Made by a program: the position numbers and the translations under genes. Under the pieces are notes generated by a model. The model was not told the DNA's origin, searched no databases, and saw only the letters and a list, made by a program, of their open reading frames with translations. Below, one piece after another: positions 32,388 through 43,824 of a stretch of 64,000 nucleotides of DNA. Position 1 is the first letter of the stretch. Each line of letters begins with the position of its first letter. The DNA comes from Variovorax sp. RA8. Its GTDB lineage: Bacteria; Pseudomonadota; Gammaproteobacteria; Burkholderiales; Burkholderiaceae_C. The stretch spans positions 5,270,001-5,334,000 of the forward strand of contig NZ_LR594662.1 in the NCBI RefSeq assembly GCF_901827175.1, given 5' to 3'.

Positions 32388-33203
32388 TCAGTACTTTTGG
32401 CAGTTTGGGCAGAAATATGTGGAGCGCTGGCCCTGCCGCACTTGGCGCACGGGGGTGCCGCAGATTCGGCAGGGCTCGCCGGCGCGACCGTAGACGGTCG
32501 CCTCCAGCTGGAAATAGCCGCTCTGCCCGTCGACATTTGAGAAATCGCGCAGTGTGCTGCCGCCACGCTCGACCGCCCGCGCCAGGATCTCCCGCACCGC
32601 CGCATGCAGTCGCGCCGCACGCGGACGGCTGATGCGTGAAGCGGACAGGCTCGGACGGATGCCGGCCAGAAACAGCGCCTCGGAGGCGTAGATGTTGCCC
32701 ACGCCCACCACCACGTCGCCGGCCAGCAGCACCTGCTTGATCGACGCCCTGCGTCGTCGCAGGCCCGCATGGAAACGATCAAGCTCGAAAGACGCTTCCA
32801 GGGGTTCCATCCCGAGCCCGCCCAGCAGCTTGATTGCCAGCGGTGTTGCCTCGTCCTCCACGTATACCACCGCGCCGAAGCGCCGCGGATCGTTGAGCCG
32901 CAGGGTCCCGCGGCTGGTCACCATGTCGAAATGATCGTGGGCGCCAGGGGCGGGAAGCAGGGTGTCGAAGCGCAGGCTGCCCGACATGCCCAGATGCATC
33001 AGGAGCAGGCCAGAGTCCAGGTCGACCAGAAGGTACTTGCCGCGCCTGCGCACGGCGCGCACCGTGCGCCCCACCAGCGTCGAGGGCTCCGCCGCCAGGG
33101 CCCAGCGCAGCGGCTTGCCCAAGCGCACGGCTTCGATTCGCGCCCCTGCGATCCGTTCGGCGAAGCCGAGTCGCGTCACTTCAACTTCGGGTAGTTCAGG
33201 CAT
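32388..33203 (-). CDS. mutM: Formamidopyrimidine-DNA glycosylase (Fpg/MutM)
   Basis: The 271-aa protein begins Met-Pro-Glu-Leu-Pro-Glu; after Met removal Pro1 and Glu2 are catalytic, which fixes the start. The C-terminal zinc finger (C-R-I-C...C-P-N-C) and the K-Q-V-L-L-A-G helix are visible. It excises 8-oxoG and FaPy and nicks the strand. It is divergent from the TPR gene. Confidence 0.96.
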   Translation of the reverse strand: MPELPEVEVTRLGFAERIAGARIEAVRLGKPLRWALAAEPSTLVGRTVRAVRRRGKYLLVDLDSGLLLMHLGMSGSLRFDTLLPAPGAHDHFDMVTSRGTLRLNDPRRFGAVVYVEDEATPLAIKLLGGLGMEPLEASFELDRFHAGLRRRRASIKQVLLAGDVVVGVGNIYASEALFLAGIRPSLSASRISRPRAARLHAAVREILARAVERGGSTLRDFSNVDGQSGYFQLEATVYGRAGEPCRICGTPVRQVRQGQRSTYFCPNCQKY

Positions 33204-33283
33204 GGAGAAAGGCCGACATGAAAACAAGGCGAGATCGCAGCCCGTGCGGCCATTGCTGGAAAACCTTGGATTATTATGGCTTG

Positions 33284-35107
33284 ATGACCCCATCGCTTCG
33301 CCGATCCCGCCTTTCGGCGGCCGCGCTCTTGGCCTTCATCTCGCTGGCCGCGCAGGCGCAGCCCCAAACCCCCGCCCCGGCAGCACCGACCAGCCCCGCC
33401 CCCCTCATCGAACCAGCGGCACCGCCCGTGACGACCGCCGCGGCCACGGCCCAGCGCGAGGAGAAGGCGCAAGCCTCGGCGATGACAGCCGAGCTCTTCT
33501 ATGAAGTGCTGATGGGCGAACTGACGGCGCGCTCGGGCGACCCGGGCTCGGGCTACGCGCTCGTGCTGGACGCCGCGCGCCGTTCGCGCGACGCCAAGCT
33601 GTTCCAGCGCGCCGTGGAAATCGCGCTCCAGGCGCGCTCCGGCGATGCCGCGCTCGCCGCGGCACGCGCCTGGAAGGAAAGCCTGCCCCAATCGCGCGAG
33701 GCGCGGCGCTTCGAGCTGCAGATCCTGATCGCGCTGAACCGGATCAGCGAGACCGTCGAGCCGTTGAAGACCGAGCTGGCGGCTACTCCGCAGGTGGAGC
33801 GGCCCTTCCTGATGGCTGTCATCGCGCGCCACTACGCCCGGGCTGCCGACAAGAAGCTGGCCGTCTCGGTCGTCGAACAGGCGCTGGCCGATGAACTCAC
33901 GAGCCCAGCCACCGGCGGCGCCGCGTGGACCGCGGTCGGCCGCCTGCGACTGGCGGCCGGCGATGCAGCCGGCGCGCTGGAGGCGGCGCGCAAAGGCCAC
34001 GAGATCGATCCCTCGGCCGACGGACCGGCAACGCTGGCCCTGGAACTGGTGGACCCTGCCCAGCCTGAGGCCGAGGCGCTGGTCAAGCGCTACCTGGCCG
34101 GACCCAAGGTCCTGCCAGAGATGCGCATCGCCTACGCCCGCGTGCTGGTGGAAGGCCGCCGCTACACCGATGCCAGCGCCGAACTCGCCGCACTGACCTC
34201 GGCGCGCCCTGAGCTCCCCGAGCCCTGGCTGCTGCTGGGCAGCCTGCAGACCCAGGCACGCCAAGACGCAGCGGCCGAAGCCTCGCTCAAGCGCTACATC
34301 GCCATGGCCGACACGCAGGCCGATGCCGAAACGCGCGGCCGCGGCCAGACCCAGGCCTTCCTGCTGCTGGCGCAGCTGGCAGAACGCCGCAAGGACTTCG
34401 TGGGCGCCGAGCACTGGCTGTCGCGTATCGACAGCACCGAAGACCTGGCAGCCGCGCAGACACGACGCGCTGCGCTGCTGGCCCGCCAGGGCAAGCTGCC
34501 GCAGGCCCGCGAACTGGTCCGTGCCCTGCCCGAGCGCACCGAGGACGACAAGAAGCAGAAGTTCATGGCGGAGGTCCAGCTGCTGCGCGATGCCAAGCAG
34601 TACCAGGCCGCATACGACATGCTGGCGCAGGCCAGCTCGGCCAAGCCCGAGGACACGGACCTCATCTACGACAAGGCCATGGTGGCCGAGAAGCTGAACC
34701 GCCTCGACGAGATGGAGCGCCTGCTGCGCCGCCTGATCGATCTCAAGCCCGACAACCAGAACGCCTACAACGCACTCGGCTACTCGCTGGCCGATCGCAA
34801 GATCCGCCTGGAGGAAGCGCGCACGCTGATCAAGAAGGCCGTTCAGCTCGCGCCCGAAGACCCGTTTATCGCCGACAGCCTCGGCTGGGTCGAGTTCAGG
34901 CTCGGCAACACCGACGAAGCCGTGCGCATCCTCGAGTCCGCCTACAAGCGCCGGCCCGACCCGGAGATCGGAGCGCACCTCGGCGAAGTGCTGTGGGTCA
35001 AGGGCCAGCGCGATCGCGCCATGTCGATCTGGAAGGAGGCCTTCCTGGTCGACTCGGACAACGAGACGTTGCAGGAGACGCTCAAGCGTCTGCGCGTGAA
35101 GCTTTGA
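33284..35107 (+). CDS. Tetratricopeptide repeat protein, exported
   Basis: The 607-aa protein starts at the ATG at 33284, followed by a basic-hydrophobic signal sequence ending A-A-Q-A-Q-P-Q. An Ala/Pro-rich linker and about a dozen TPR-like helical pairs follow (for example [12 protein letters not shown]). An in-frame ATG at 33218 would add 22 residues and bury the signal peptide. It is coupled to lolB by overlap, suggesting an outer-membrane or periplasmic assembly role; the homologous gene is regularly found beside lolB in Burkholderiales. The function is not established to my knowledge. Confidence 0.85.
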   Translation: MTPSLRRSRLSAAALLAFISLAAQAQPQTPAPAAPTSPAPLIEPAAPPVTTAAATAQREEKAQASAMTAELFYEVLMGELTARSGDPGSGYALVLDAARRSRDAKLFQRAVEIALQARSGDAALAAARAWKESLPQSREARRFELQILIALNRISETVEPLKTELAATPQVERPFLMAVIARHYARAADKKLAVSVVEQALADELTSPATGGAAWTAVGRLRLAAGDAAGALEAARKGHEIDPSADGPATLALELVDPAQPEAEALVKRYLAGPKVLPEMRIAYARVLVEGRRYTDASAELAALTSARPELPEPWLLLGSLQTQARQDAAAEASLKRYIAMADTQADAETRGRGQTQAFLLLAQLAERRKDFVGAEHWLSRIDSTEDLAAAQTRRAALLARQGKLPQARELVRALPERTEDDKKQKFMAEVQLLRDAKQYQAAYDMLAQASSAKPEDTDLIYDKAMVAEKLNRLDEMERLLRRLIDLKPDNQNAYNALGYSLADRKIRLEEARTLIKKAVQLAPEDPFIADSLGWVEFRLGNTDEAVRILESAYKRRPDPEIGAHLGEVLWVKGQRDRAMSIWKEAFLVDSDNETLQETLKRLRVKL

Positions 35108-35598
35108 AGCGTCGTCTCGTCCTATGCGCTGGTTGGGCCGGCCTGTTGCTGGCCGCAGGCTGTGCCAGCCCCGGAGGCCCGCCGAAGAACACCGATGCCG
35201 GACAGGCCTGGAGCGGCAGGCTTTCGCTGCGCGTCGACAGCGAGCCGGTGCAGACCTTCTCGGCACTGTTCGAGCTGCGCGGCGCCCCGCAGACCGGCGA
35301 GCTCGTCCTGACGAGTCCGATCGGCAACACGCTGGCGCAACTGCATTGGTCCCCGGGTGAGGCACTGCTGAGGAACGGCAGCGAGACGCGGCGCTTCGAC
35401 TCGGTAGACGCGCTGATCGAGGCCGCGACCGGCGCGGTCATTCCGGTGGGCGCGCTGTTCGGCTGGCTGGCTGGGCGCGACGACCGGGTGCCTGGCTGGC
35501 GGCCGGACCTGTCCCAGATCGGCGCCGGCCGCCTGCAGGCTACGCGCGAGTCGCCGCAGCCGCGAGCGGACCTGCGCATCGTCTTCGAACGCGCATGA
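35104..35598 (+). CDS. lolB: Outer membrane lipoprotein LolB
   Basis: The protein is about 164 aa, with the lipobox L-L-L-A-A-G-C near residue 19 and a LolB-like strand pattern (W-S-G-R-L-S-L-R-V, L-T-S-P-I-G-N-T-L-A). LolB receives lipoproteins from LolA and inserts them in the outer membrane. The start is a TTG (35104) overlapping the TPR stop; no ATG is near the signal peptide. The stop overlaps the ispE ATG. Confidence 0.88.
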   Translation: MKRRLVLCAGWAGLLLAAGCASPGGPPKNTDAGQAWSGRLSLRVDSEPVQTFSALFELRGAPQTGELVLTSPIGNTLAQLHWSPGEALLRNGSETRRFDSVDALIEAATGAVIPVGALFGWLAGRDDRVPGWRPDLSQIGAGRLQATRESPQPRADLRIVFERA

Positions 35599-36458
35599 AG
35601 GCGCTCTACGACCTTCCGGCGCCGGCCAAGCTCAACCTTTTTTTGCACATCACCGGCCGGCGCGCGGACGGTTACCACCTGCTGCAGTCAGTGTTCATGC
35701 TGATCGACTGGTGCGACACCCTGCACGTGGAGAAGCGCAGCGACGGCCGCCTGACGCGGGAGGACCTCACGATGCCGCTGCCGGAAGATGACCTGGTGCT
35801 GCGCGCCGCCAAAGCGCTCCAGGCTTTTGCCGGAACGGCGGAGGGCGCCCACATCGGCATCGCCAAGCGGGTGCCGGCGCAGGCCGGCATGGGAGGCGGC
35901 TCCTCGGACGCAGCCACCTGCCTGCTGGCGCTCAATCGCCTTTGGCGCCTGGATCTGCCGTTGTCGAAACTCGAACAGATCGGCCTCGCCCTCGGGGCCG
36001 ACGTGCCCTTCTTCCTGCGCGGGCGCAACGCGTGGGTCGAAGGCATCGGGGAGCAGATCACGCCGATCGACCTGTCGCCGGGGCGGTTCGTCGTCGTCAA
36101 GCCGGCCCAGGGCCTGGACACCCGTCTTATTTTTGCAGCGCCGGAACTTCAGCGCGCCACACCCGCTGCTATAATTTCTGGCTTTGCTGCACATGCCGGG
36201 CGAAACGGGGGCGAGATCAAGAGTCTTGACTTCGGTCGCAACGACCTGCAGCCGGTCGCTGAAAGGCTCTGTCCCGCGGTCACCGACGCCATTGAGTGGC
36301 TCGGTTGCCAAGGACTCGAGGCTCGCATGACCGGTTCAGGGAGTTCGGTATTCGCGGCGATGCCGCATGACGTGAAGCTGGCCGACGCGCCCTCGGGCTG
36401 GCAGCTTCGCAAGTGCAGCAATCTGGCCATCCATCCGCTTGCGGGGTGGGCGGTCTAG
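35595..36458 (+). CDS. ispE: 4-diphosphocytidyl-2-C-methyl-D-erythritol kinase
   Basis: The 287-aa GHMP kinase has P-A-K-L-N-L-F-L near the N-terminus and the ATP-binding loop M-G-G-G-S-S-D-A-A near residue 98. It performs the fourth step of the MEP isoprenoid pathway. It overlaps lolB by 4 bp (ATGA), completing a TPR-lolB-ispE operon, and is followed by tRNA-Gln and prs in the usual betaproteobacterial order. Confidence 0.95.
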   Translation: MKALYDLPAPAKLNLFLHITGRRADGYHLLQSVFMLIDWCDTLHVEKRSDGRLTREDLTMPLPEDDLVLRAAKALQAFAGTAEGAHIGIAKRVPAQAGMGGGSSDAATCLLALNRLWRLDLPLSKLEQIGLALGADVPFFLRGRNAWVEGIGEQITPIDLSPGRFVVVKPAQGLDTRLIFAAPELQRATPAAIISGFAAHAGRNGGEIKSLDFGRNDLQPVAERLCPAVTDAIEWLGCQGLEARMTGSGSSVFAAMPHDVKLADAPSGWQLRKCSNLAIHPLAGWAV

Positions 36459-36526
36459 AAAGTCAGAGCGCTTTTGTGGTCTGATGCGACATATATCGGT
36501 GGGTGGCTTTGGCCGCCAACCTGTGT

Positions 36527-36603
36527 AGGGGAGTCGCCAAGCTGGTTAAGGCACTGGATTTTGATTCCAGCATGCAAAGGTTCGAATCCTTTCTCCCCTG
36601 CCA
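36527..36603 (+). tRNA. tRNA-Gln (anticodon TTG)
   Basis: A standard 77-nt cloverleaf: acceptor AGGGGAG/CTCCCCT, discriminator G, CCA encoded, anticodon stem CTGGA/TCCAG with loop TTTTGAT, T loop TTCGAAT. It lies between ispE and prs. The first pair is A-U rather than the usual U-A. Confidence 0.95.
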
Positions 36604-36671
36604 AATCTTCACGTTCACGAGAGTATTGGCGGCCCCTCGAACGGGCCATTTCCTTTTTTGCCGGGACGCTC

Positions 36672-37646
36672 ATGCAGGTTCACCATCCTGATTTCATGGT
36701 TTTCACCGGCAATGCCAACCCGGGCCTTGCCGCCGAGATCGCGCACAACCTGGGCACATCGCTGGGCGCCGCCCGCGTCGGCCGCTTCTCCGACGGTGAA
36801 GTCACCGTCGAGATCAACCAGAACGTGCGCGCTCGCGACGTGTTCGTGGTCCAGTCGACCTGCGCCCCCACCAATGAAAACCTGATGGAACTGCTCATCA
36901 TGGTCGACGCGCTCAAGCGCGCCTCGGCCGAGCGCATCAGTGCCGTGATCCCCTATTTCGGCTATGCGCGCCAGGACCGCCGTCCGCGCTCGAGCCGGGT
37001 GCCGATCTCGGCGAAGGTGGTGGCCAATCTGCTGGAGACGGTCGGCGTGGCCCGCGTGCTGACGATGGACCTGCACGCCGACCAGATCCAGGGCTTTTTC
37101 GACATCCCGGTCGACAACATCTATGCCTCACCGGTTCTGCTGGGCGACTTGCGCCAGCAGAATTACGAAGACCTGATCGTGGTCTCGCCCGACGTCGGAG
37201 GCGTGGTGCGTGCCCGTGCACTGGCCAAGCAGCTCAATTGCGACCTCGCCATCATCGACAAGCGCCGCCCTCGCGCCAACGTCAGCGAAGTCATGCACGT
37301 GATCGGCGAGATCGACGGCCGCAACTGCGTGATCATGGACGACATGATCGACACCGCCGGCACACTGGTGAAGGCGGCCGAAGTGCTCAAGGAACGCGGC
37401 GCGAAGAAGGTCTACGCCTACTGCACGCACCCGATCTTCTCGGGCCCGGCCATCGAGCGCATTGCCAAGGGCAGCGCGCTCGACGAAGTGGTCGTGACCA
37501 ACACGATCCCGCTGAACGACGGTGCGACAGGGTGCGCCAAGATCCGTCAGCTCTCCGTGGCACCGCTTATCGCTGAAACGATCCAGCGCATCGCCAAGGG
37601 TGAATCGGTCATGAGTTTGTTCTCGGACCAGGAGAACCTCTTCTGA
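36672..37646 (+). CDS. prs: Ribose-phosphate pyrophosphokinase
   Basis: The 324-aa protein has F-T-G-N-A-N-P at the N-terminus, the R-Q-D-R-R loop that binds ATP (Y-A-R-Q-D-R-R-P-R), and the PRPP-binding signature [12 protein letters not shown]. It makes PRPP for nucleotide, His and Trp synthesis. The start is the ATG at 36672; a longer frame would run through the tRNA. A terminator follows. Confidence 0.96.
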   Translation: MQVHHPDFMVFTGNANPGLAAEIAHNLGTSLGAARVGRFSDGEVTVEINQNVRARDVFVVQSTCAPTNENLMELLIMVDALKRASAERISAVIPYFGYARQDRRPRSSRVPISAKVVANLLETVGVARVLTMDLHADQIQGFFDIPVDNIYASPVLLGDLRQQNYEDLIVVSPDVGGVVRARALAKQLNCDLAIIDKRRPRANVSEVMHVIGEIDGRNCVIMDDMIDTAGTLVKAAEVLKERGAKKVYAYCTHPIFSGPAIERIAKGSALDEVVVTNTIPLNDGATGCAKIRQLSVAPLIAETIQRIAKGESVMSLFSDQENLF

Positions 37647-37673
37647 GGTATCCCCGGGCCTGAGCAAGAAGCC

Positions 37674-37698
37674 GGGCGCCCACCGTGGCGCCCTTTTT
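37674..37698 (+). terminator. Terminator of prs
   Basis: The 7-bp stem GGGCGCC/GGCGCCC with a 6-nt loop is followed by five T residues. Confidence 0.8.
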
Positions 37699-37745
37699 GA
37701 AACCGGAGTCGCACTGGTCGCGGTCGACTTCCACAGGAGTGAGTT

Positions 37746-38399
37746 ATGAAATTCGTCGCTTACGAGCGCGCCAAGCAGGGCACGGGTGCGAGCCGCCGTC
37801 TCCGCATCTCGGGCAAGACGCCCGGTATCGTCTATGGGGGTGAAGGCCAGCCCCAGCTGATCGAGCTCGATCACAACGCGCTGTGGCACGCCCTCAAGAA
37901 GGAAGCCTTCCACTCCTCCATCCTCGAGATGGAAATGGCCGGCGCCACCAGCAAGGTGCTGCTGCGCGATGTGCAGTACCACCCCTTCCGCCCGCTGGTG
38001 CAGCACGTGGACTTCCAGCGCGTCGATGCCCGCACGCGCATGACCGTCAAGGTGCCGCTGCACTTCAAGGGCGAGGATGAATCCTCCGCCGTCAAGCTGG
38101 ACCACAACCTCGTGAACCACGTGATGACCGAAATCGAAGTCAGCTGCCTGCCTGCTGACCTGCCCGAGTTCATCGAGGTGGACCTCGCCGGCCTGACCAA
38201 GAACGCCACGCTGCACGTCAGCGACATCAAGCTTCCCAAGGGCCTGAAGTACATCAGCCACGGCAAGGGCAACCCCGTGGTGGTGTCGGCTGTGTCGCCG
38301 CTGGTGGCCGAGGAAGCCGCCCCGGCCGAAGGCGCCGCGGAAGGCGCGCCGGCGGCCGCCAAGACGGACGCCAAGGCAGCGCCTGCCAAGAAGAAGTAA
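37746..38399 (+). CDS. rplY: 50S ribosomal protein L25/general stress protein Ctc
   Basis: The 217-aa protein is of the long Ctc-type L25. The N-terminal 5S rRNA-binding domain ([15 protein letters not shown]) is followed by a C-terminal beta domain and an Ala/Lys-rich tail. It has a GGAGT Shine-Dalgarno and is closed by its own terminator. It sits between prs and pth, the conserved order in this group. Confidence 0.95.
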   Translation: MKFVAYERAKQGTGASRRLRISGKTPGIVYGGEGQPQLIELDHNALWHALKKEAFHSSILEMEMAGATSKVLLRDVQYHPFRPLVQHVDFQRVDARTRMTVKVPLHFKGEDESSAVKLDHNLVNHVMTEIEVSCLPADLPEFIEVDLAGLTKNATLHVSDIKLPKGLKYISHGKGNPVVVSAVSPLVAEEAAPAEGAAEGAPAAAKTDAKAAPAKKK

Positions 38400-38425
38400 T
38401 CGCCTCGCGCCTGCTTCGCCACGAC

Positions 38426-38452
38426 GGCCCGCCTCGCGCGGGCCTTCTTTTT
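38426..38452 (+). terminator. Terminator of rplY
   Basis: The 7-bp stem GGCCCGC/GCGGGCC with loop CTCGC is followed by a T-rich run. Confidence 0.8.
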
Positions 38453-38483
38453 TGGCGAGCGGTGGCGCCGATAATTCCGCTCC

Positions 38484-39116
38484 ATGATCAAGTTGTTCGT
38501 CGGCCTCGGCAATCCCGGCCCCGAGTACGAAGCCACGCGGCACAACGCGGGCTTCTGGTGGATCGATGCGCTCGCGCGCGACCGCAAGCTCACGCTGGCG
38601 CCGGAACGCAGCTACCACGGGCTGGTAGCCCGCATGCAGGTGGCCGGCCAGCCGGTGTGGCTGCTGGAGCCGCAGACCTTCATGAATCTCTCGGGCAAAT
38701 CGGTGGCCGCGCTGGCCCGCTTCTTCAAGATCGAGCCCCACGAGATCCTGGTCGTGCACGACGAGCTCGACGTGGTGCCAGGCCAAGCCAAGCTCAAGCG
38801 CGGCGGCAGCCATGCCGGGCACAACGGGTTGCGCGACATCCATGCGCAGCTGGGCACCGCGGACTATTGGCGGCTGCGCCTCGGCATCGGCCATCCGGGC
38901 GTCAAGTCCGAGGTGGTCAGCTGGGTGCTGAAGAAGCCGCTCAAGGAACAGCGCGAGGCGATCGAGGACGCGATCGCCCGCACCCTCCACGCCTTCCCGG
39001 CCCTGGTCGCCGGCGAGATGGACAAGGCGACGCTGCTCATCCACACGAGCAAGCCGCCGCGTCCCAAGCCGCCGCGTCGAGAGCCGGCCGAAGGCGGACC
39101 GCCCGCTCCGGCCTGA
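38484..39116 (+). CDS. pth: Peptidyl-tRNA hydrolase
   Basis: The 210-aa protein has G-L-G-N-P-G near residue 8, the catalytic histidine in T-R-H-N-A-G-F, V-H-D-E-L-D, and [10 protein letters not shown]. It recycles peptidyl-tRNAs released from stalled ribosomes. The Pro/Arg-rich C-terminal tail is a variable extension. Confidence 0.96.
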   Translation: MIKLFVGLGNPGPEYEATRHNAGFWWIDALARDRKLTLAPERSYHGLVARMQVAGQPVWLLEPQTFMNLSGKSVAALARFFKIEPHEILVVHDELDVVPGQAKLKRGGSHAGHNGLRDIHAQLGTADYWRLRLGIGHPGVKSEVVSWVLKKPLKEQREAIEDAIARTLHAFPALVAGEMDKATLLIHTSKPPRPKPPRREPAEGGPPAPA

Positions 39117-39152
39117 GCGGAACCCATTGAAGCGAAAGGGAGAGAAGGAAGA

Positions 39153-40018
<866 letters not shown>

Positions 40019-40046
40019 TCAGTCGGGTTATGCTGCGGCCCGCCCC

Positions 40047-40114
40047 ATGCGCCGCACGGCCGTTCCGACGGCGAATAGCATCGCAGCCGAAGGCGAAGGT
40101 ATTTCCAGTGAGCC
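40047..40114 (+). repeat. Dispersed chromosomal repeat, copy C
   Basis: A 68-bp copy (ATGCGCCGCACGGCCG ... GTGAGCC) whose last bases form the GTG start of the ABC permease gene, with GAAGG eight bases upstream of it. Confidence 0.85.
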
Positions 40115-41058
40115 TCTTCCTGTTCAAGCGTTTCGTGACGCTGATCGCCACCCTGATCGGTGCCTCGGTCATCGTCTTCCTCGTGCTCGAGATCCTGCCC
40201 GGCAATGCCGCGCAGATGCTCATGGGCCCCGACGCCTCGCCCGAGGCCGTGGCCGCCCTCGCTACCAAGCTGGGACTCGACCAGCCGGCCTGGACTCGCT
40301 ACTGGCACTGGATCGGCGGCCTGCTCACCGGCGAGCTCGGCGACAGCTACGCCTACAGCACGCCAGTGATCGAGCTGATCCTCGAGCGCCTCGCCCTGAC
40401 CGTGCCCCTGGCCCTGCTCGCGATGGCCTTCACCACCGTGCTCGCCCTGCTGGTTGGCGTGACCGCCGCGGCGCGCCACAACAAGCTCGGCGACGTCGGC
40501 TTGATGGGGCTGACGCAGGTGGGCATCGCCATCCCCAACTTCTGGTTCGCGATCCTGCTGATCCTGGTCTTCTCGGTGCAACTGCAATGGTTCTCGGCCG
40601 GCGGCTTCGAGGGCTGGGATGAAGGCGTGCTGGCAGGGCTCAAGGCGCTGCTCCTGCCCGCCCTCTCGCTGGCCGTGGTGCAGGCCGCGATCCTGGCGCG
40701 CATCACGCGCTCGGCCGTGCTGGAGGTGATGCGCGAGGACTTCGTCCGCACCGCCCGCGCAAAGGGCGTCTCTCAGCGCGCCGTGCTGTGGACCCATGTG
40801 CTGCGCAACGCGCTGATCCCGGTGATCACCGTGATGGGCATGCAGTTCTCCGAGCTGCTGGCCGGCACCATCGTGGTGGAGAACGTGTTCTACCTCCCGG
40901 GCCTGGGCCGGCTGATCTTCCAGGCCATCAGCAACCGCGACCTGATCGTGGTGCGCAACTGCGTGATGCTGCTGGCGGCGATGGTGGTCATCGTCAACTT
41001 CGTGGTCGATGTGCTCTACGCCGTCATCGACCCGCGCATCAAGGCCTCCGACATATGA
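40108..41058 (+). CDS. Peptide/nickel-type ABC transporter permease (DppB-like)
   Basis: The 316-aa protein has six predicted membrane helices. The first is F-V-T-L-I-A-T-L-I-G-A-S-V-I-V-F, and the permease EAA-type loop (D-F-V-R-T-A-R-A-K-G) is near residue 215. The start is a GTG at 40108 supplied by the end of a dispersed repeat. It is the first gene of a permease-permease-ATPase-ATPase-binding protein-amidase operon. The substrate is probably a peptide or amide; not determinable from sequence. Confidence 0.9.
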   Translation: MSLFLFKRFVTLIATLIGASVIVFLVLEILPGNAAQMLMGPDASPEAVAALATKLGLDQPAWTRYWHWIGGLLTGELGDSYAYSTPVIELILERLALTVPLALLAMAFTTVLALLVGVTAAARHNKLGDVGLMGLTQVGIAIPNFWFAILLILVFSVQLQWFSAGGFEGWDEGVLAGLKALLLPALSLAVVQAAILARITRSAVLEVMREDFVRTARAKGVSQRAVLWTHVLRNALIPVITVMGMQFSELLAGTIVVENVFYLPGLGRLIFQAISNRDLIVVRNCVMLLAAMVVIVNFVVDVLYAVIDPRIKASDI

Positions 41059-41936
41059 GCGCAGTCCCCGCACAAGTCCCGAGCGCCGCCGCCGCCAAGG
41101 CGCCGGGCTTCTGGCGCCGCGCGATGCATCACCGCAGCTTCGCCATCGGCGGCGTGCTCACGCTGCTGCTGGTCCTGGCCGCCGCCGTCTCGCTGGTGTG
41201 GACGCCCTGGTCGCCCTACGAGATGAACATCGCCAACAAGCTCAAGCCGCCGACGGCCGCGCACTGGCTGGGCACGGACACCTTCGGGCGCGACGTGGCC
41301 TCGCTGCTGCTGGTGGGCGCGCGCGCGTCCATCCTGGTGGGCGTGATCGCGGTCGGCATCGGCCTGGTGGTCGGCACGGCGCTGGGCCTGCTGGCGGCCG
41401 CGCGGCGCGGCTGGGTGGAAGAAGCCATCATGCGCTTCGCCGACTTCTCGATGGCCTTTCCCGCCATCCTCTCGGCCATCATGATGACGGCCGTGTTCGG
41501 CGCCGGCATCGTCAACGCGATCATCGCGATCGGCATCTACAACATCCCGACCTTCGCGCGCATCACGCGCGCATCGGCCAACGCGATCTGGTCGCGCGAG
41601 TACGTGGCCGCCGCGCGTGCCTGCGGCAAGGGTGCCTTCGCGATCACGATGCAGCATGTGCTGCCCAACATCTCGGCGGTGCTGATCGTGCAGTCCACCA
41701 TCCGCTTCGCGATCGCCATCCTGGCCGAGGCCGCCCTCTCCTACCTGGGTCTCGGCACGCAGCCCCCGCAGCCCTCGTGGGGCCGCATGCTCAGCGAGGC
41801 CCAGACCATGATGTTCCAGGCTCCGTTGCTCGCCGTGTGGCCGGGCATGGCGATCGCGCTGGCCGTACTCGGCCTCAACCTGCTGGGCGACGGCCTGCGC
41901 GACCTGCTCGATCCGCGCCTCGCGCGCGCCCGCTGA
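41055..41936 (+). CDS. Peptide/nickel-type ABC transporter permease (DppC-like)
   Basis: The 293-aa protein has an N-terminal cytoplasmic tail rich in Ala and a first helix near residue 35, with the DppC hallmark H-W-L-G-T-D-T-F-G-R-D. The coupling loop is E-Y-V-A-A-A-R-A-C-G. The ATG overlaps the previous stop (ATGA). Confidence 0.92.
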   Translation: MSAVPAQVPSAAAAKAPGFWRRAMHHRSFAIGGVLTLLLVLAAAVSLVWTPWSPYEMNIANKLKPPTAAHWLGTDTFGRDVASLLLVGARASILVGVIAVGIGLVVGTALGLLAAARRGWVEEAIMRFADFSMAFPAILSAIMMTAVFGAGIVNAIIAIGIYNIPTFARITRASANAIWSREYVAAARACGKGAFAITMQHVLPNISAVLIVQSTIRFAIAILAEAALSYLGLGTQPPQPSWGRMLSEAQTMMFQAPLLAVWPGMAIALAVLGLNLLGDGLRDLLDPRLARAR

Positions 41937-41948
41937 CCTCTCACCGAC

Positions 41949-42935
41949 ATGCCCCTGCTCGAAGTCGAAGACCTCCATGTCCAACTGCAGACGCAGCGCG
42001 GCCCGGCCGAGGCGGTGCGCGGCATCGGCTTCACGCTCGAACGCGGCGAAACGATGGGCATCGTCGGCGAGTCCGGCTGCGGCAAGTCGATCACCGTGCA
42101 GTCGCTGATGGGGCTGCTGCCCGCGACCGCCAAGGTCACGGGCAGCATCCGCTTCGACGGGACCGAGCTCGTCGGCCTGCCCGAGCGCGCGATGTGCGAG
42201 ATCCGGGGCAACCGCATGGGCATGATCTTCCAGGAGCCGATGACGGCGCTGAATCCCGTCCACACCATCGCGCGTCAGGTCGGCGAGCCGCTGCGCCTGC
42301 ATCGCGGCCTGTCGCGCGCCGAGGCCCGCAAGGAGGCGCTGGCCCTGCTCGAACGGGTGGGCATCCCGGACGCGGCCGCGCGCCTCGACGCCTACCCACA
42401 CCAGTTCTCCGGCGGGCAGCGGCAGCGCATCGGCATCGCGATGGCGCTGGCCTGCGGGCCCGACCTGCTGATCGCCGACGAGCCCACCACCGCGCTCGAC
42501 GTCACCATCCAGAAGCAGATCCTCGAACTGATCCAGGGCCTGGTGGACGAGCGCGGCATGGCGCTGATCCTGATCTCTCACGACCTGGGCGTGATCGCGC
42601 AGAACGTCTCGAAGATGCTGGTGATGTACGGCGGCAGCGTGGTCGAGAGCGGACCCACGGCGGCCGTCTTCGCCGAGCGCGCGCATCCCTACACCCAGGG
42701 GCTGTTCGCCGCCCGTCCGGCGCTCGGCGCGCCGCGCGGGCTGAAGCTGGCCACCATTCGCGGCAGCGTCCCCGATCTTCTCGACCTGCCGGGCGGATGC
42801 CCCTTCGCCGGCCGCTGCCGCTTCACCATCGACGAGTGCCACGCGACGCGGCCGCCGCCCACGCCGATGCCGCACGGCCATGAGGTGCGCTGCATCCGGC
42901 TCGCGGATGTGATCGCCGAAGGAGCGCCGGCGTGA
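41949..42935 (+). CDS. ABC transporter ATP-binding protein (DppD-like)
   Basis: The 328-aa protein has Walker A G-E-S-G-C-G-K-S near 38, signature F-S-G-G-Q-R-Q-R near 156, Walker B L-L-I-A-D-E-P-T, and the OppD/DppD C-terminal Cys cluster ([10 protein letters not shown]...C) that can hold an Fe-S cluster. It pairs with the next ATPase. Confidence 0.94.
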   Translation: MPLLEVEDLHVQLQTQRGPAEAVRGIGFTLERGETMGIVGESGCGKSITVQSLMGLLPATAKVTGSIRFDGTELVGLPERAMCEIRGNRMGMIFQEPMTALNPVHTIARQVGEPLRLHRGLSRAEARKEALALLERVGIPDAAARLDAYPHQFSGGQRQRIGIAMALACGPDLLIADEPTTALDVTIQKQILELIQGLVDERGMALILISHDLGVIAQNVSKMLVMYGGSVVESGPTAAVFAERAHPYTQGLFAARPALGAPRGLKLATIRGSVPDLLDLPGGCPFAGRCRFTIDECHATRPPPTPMPHGHEVRCIRLADVIAEGAPA

Positions 42936-43738
42936 CAGCATTGCTCGAAGTCACCGACCTGGTGCGCCACTACCAACTGCCGCGCGAACGCCTCTTCGGT
43001 CCCCCGCCGACGGTCAAGGCGCTCAACGGCGTGAGCTTCAGCCTGCAGCCGGGCCGCAGCATGGGGATCGTCGGTGAATCCGGCTCAGGCAAGTCGACCA
43101 TCGCGCGCCTGGTGATGGCGCTCGACACCCCCACGGCAGGCACCGTGAAGCTGCTGGACCGCGACCTCCACGCCCTGTCCGCGGATGCGCTGCGCGCTGC
43201 GCGCCGCGACGTGCAGATGGTGTTCCAGGACCCCTACGGCTCGCTGGATCCGCGCCAGACCGTGGCGCGCATCGTCGCCGAGCCGTTGGAGGCGCTGGCC
43301 AGGACCAGCCGCGCCGAGCAGCGCGAGCGAGCCGGCGAATCGCTGGCGGCCGTGGGGCTGCGCACGGGCGACCTCGACAAGTACCCGCACGAGTTCTCCG
43401 GCGGCCAGCGCCAGCGCATCGCGATCGCCCGCGCGCTGATCACGCGGCCCAAGCTGATCGTCGCCGACGAGCCGGTGAGCGCGCTCGACGTCTCGGTGCA
43501 GGCCCAGGTACTGAACCTGATGCAGGAGCTGCAGCAGAAGTTCGGCATCAGCTACCTGCTGATCAGCCACGACCTCGCGGTCGTCAACCACCTGTGCGAC
43601 GAGGTCTGCGTGCTGCACCGCGGCCTCGTCGTCGAGCGCGGCACGCCGCAGCGCCTGTTCGCGCATGCCGAACATCCCTACACGCAGGCACTGCTGGCCG
43701 CCGTGCCGCGCGCCGAGCCCGCGGCGGCACTCCCTTGA
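42932..43738 (+). CDS. ABC transporter ATP-binding protein (DppF-like)
   Basis: The 268-aa protein has Walker A G-E-S-G-S-G-K-S, signature F-S-G-G-Q-R-Q-R and Walker B L-I-V-A-D-E-P. The start is a GTG at 42932 overlapping the dppD-like stop. It is shorter than typical DppF (about 330 aa) because it lacks most of the C-terminal oligopeptide-type extension. Confidence 0.92.
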   Translation: MTALLEVTDLVRHYQLPRERLFGPPPTVKALNGVSFSLQPGRSMGIVGESGSGKSTIARLVMALDTPTAGTVKLLDRDLHALSADALRAARRDVQMVFQDPYGSLDPRQTVARIVAEPLEALARTSRAEQRERAGESLAAVGLRTGDLDKYPHEFSGGQRQRIAIARALITRPKLIVADEPVSALDVSVQAQVLNLMQELQQKFGISYLLISHDLAVVNHLCDEVCVLHRGLVVERGTPQRLFAHAEHPYTQALLAAVPRAEPAAALP

Positions 43739-43824
43739 GCAGGTGCTTGTCCCGAGCACGCGCCCCCCGCGCATGATGTAACGTCGTATTTCCCCTTCTC
43801 AGCTTTTTGCCTGGAGCCTCGACC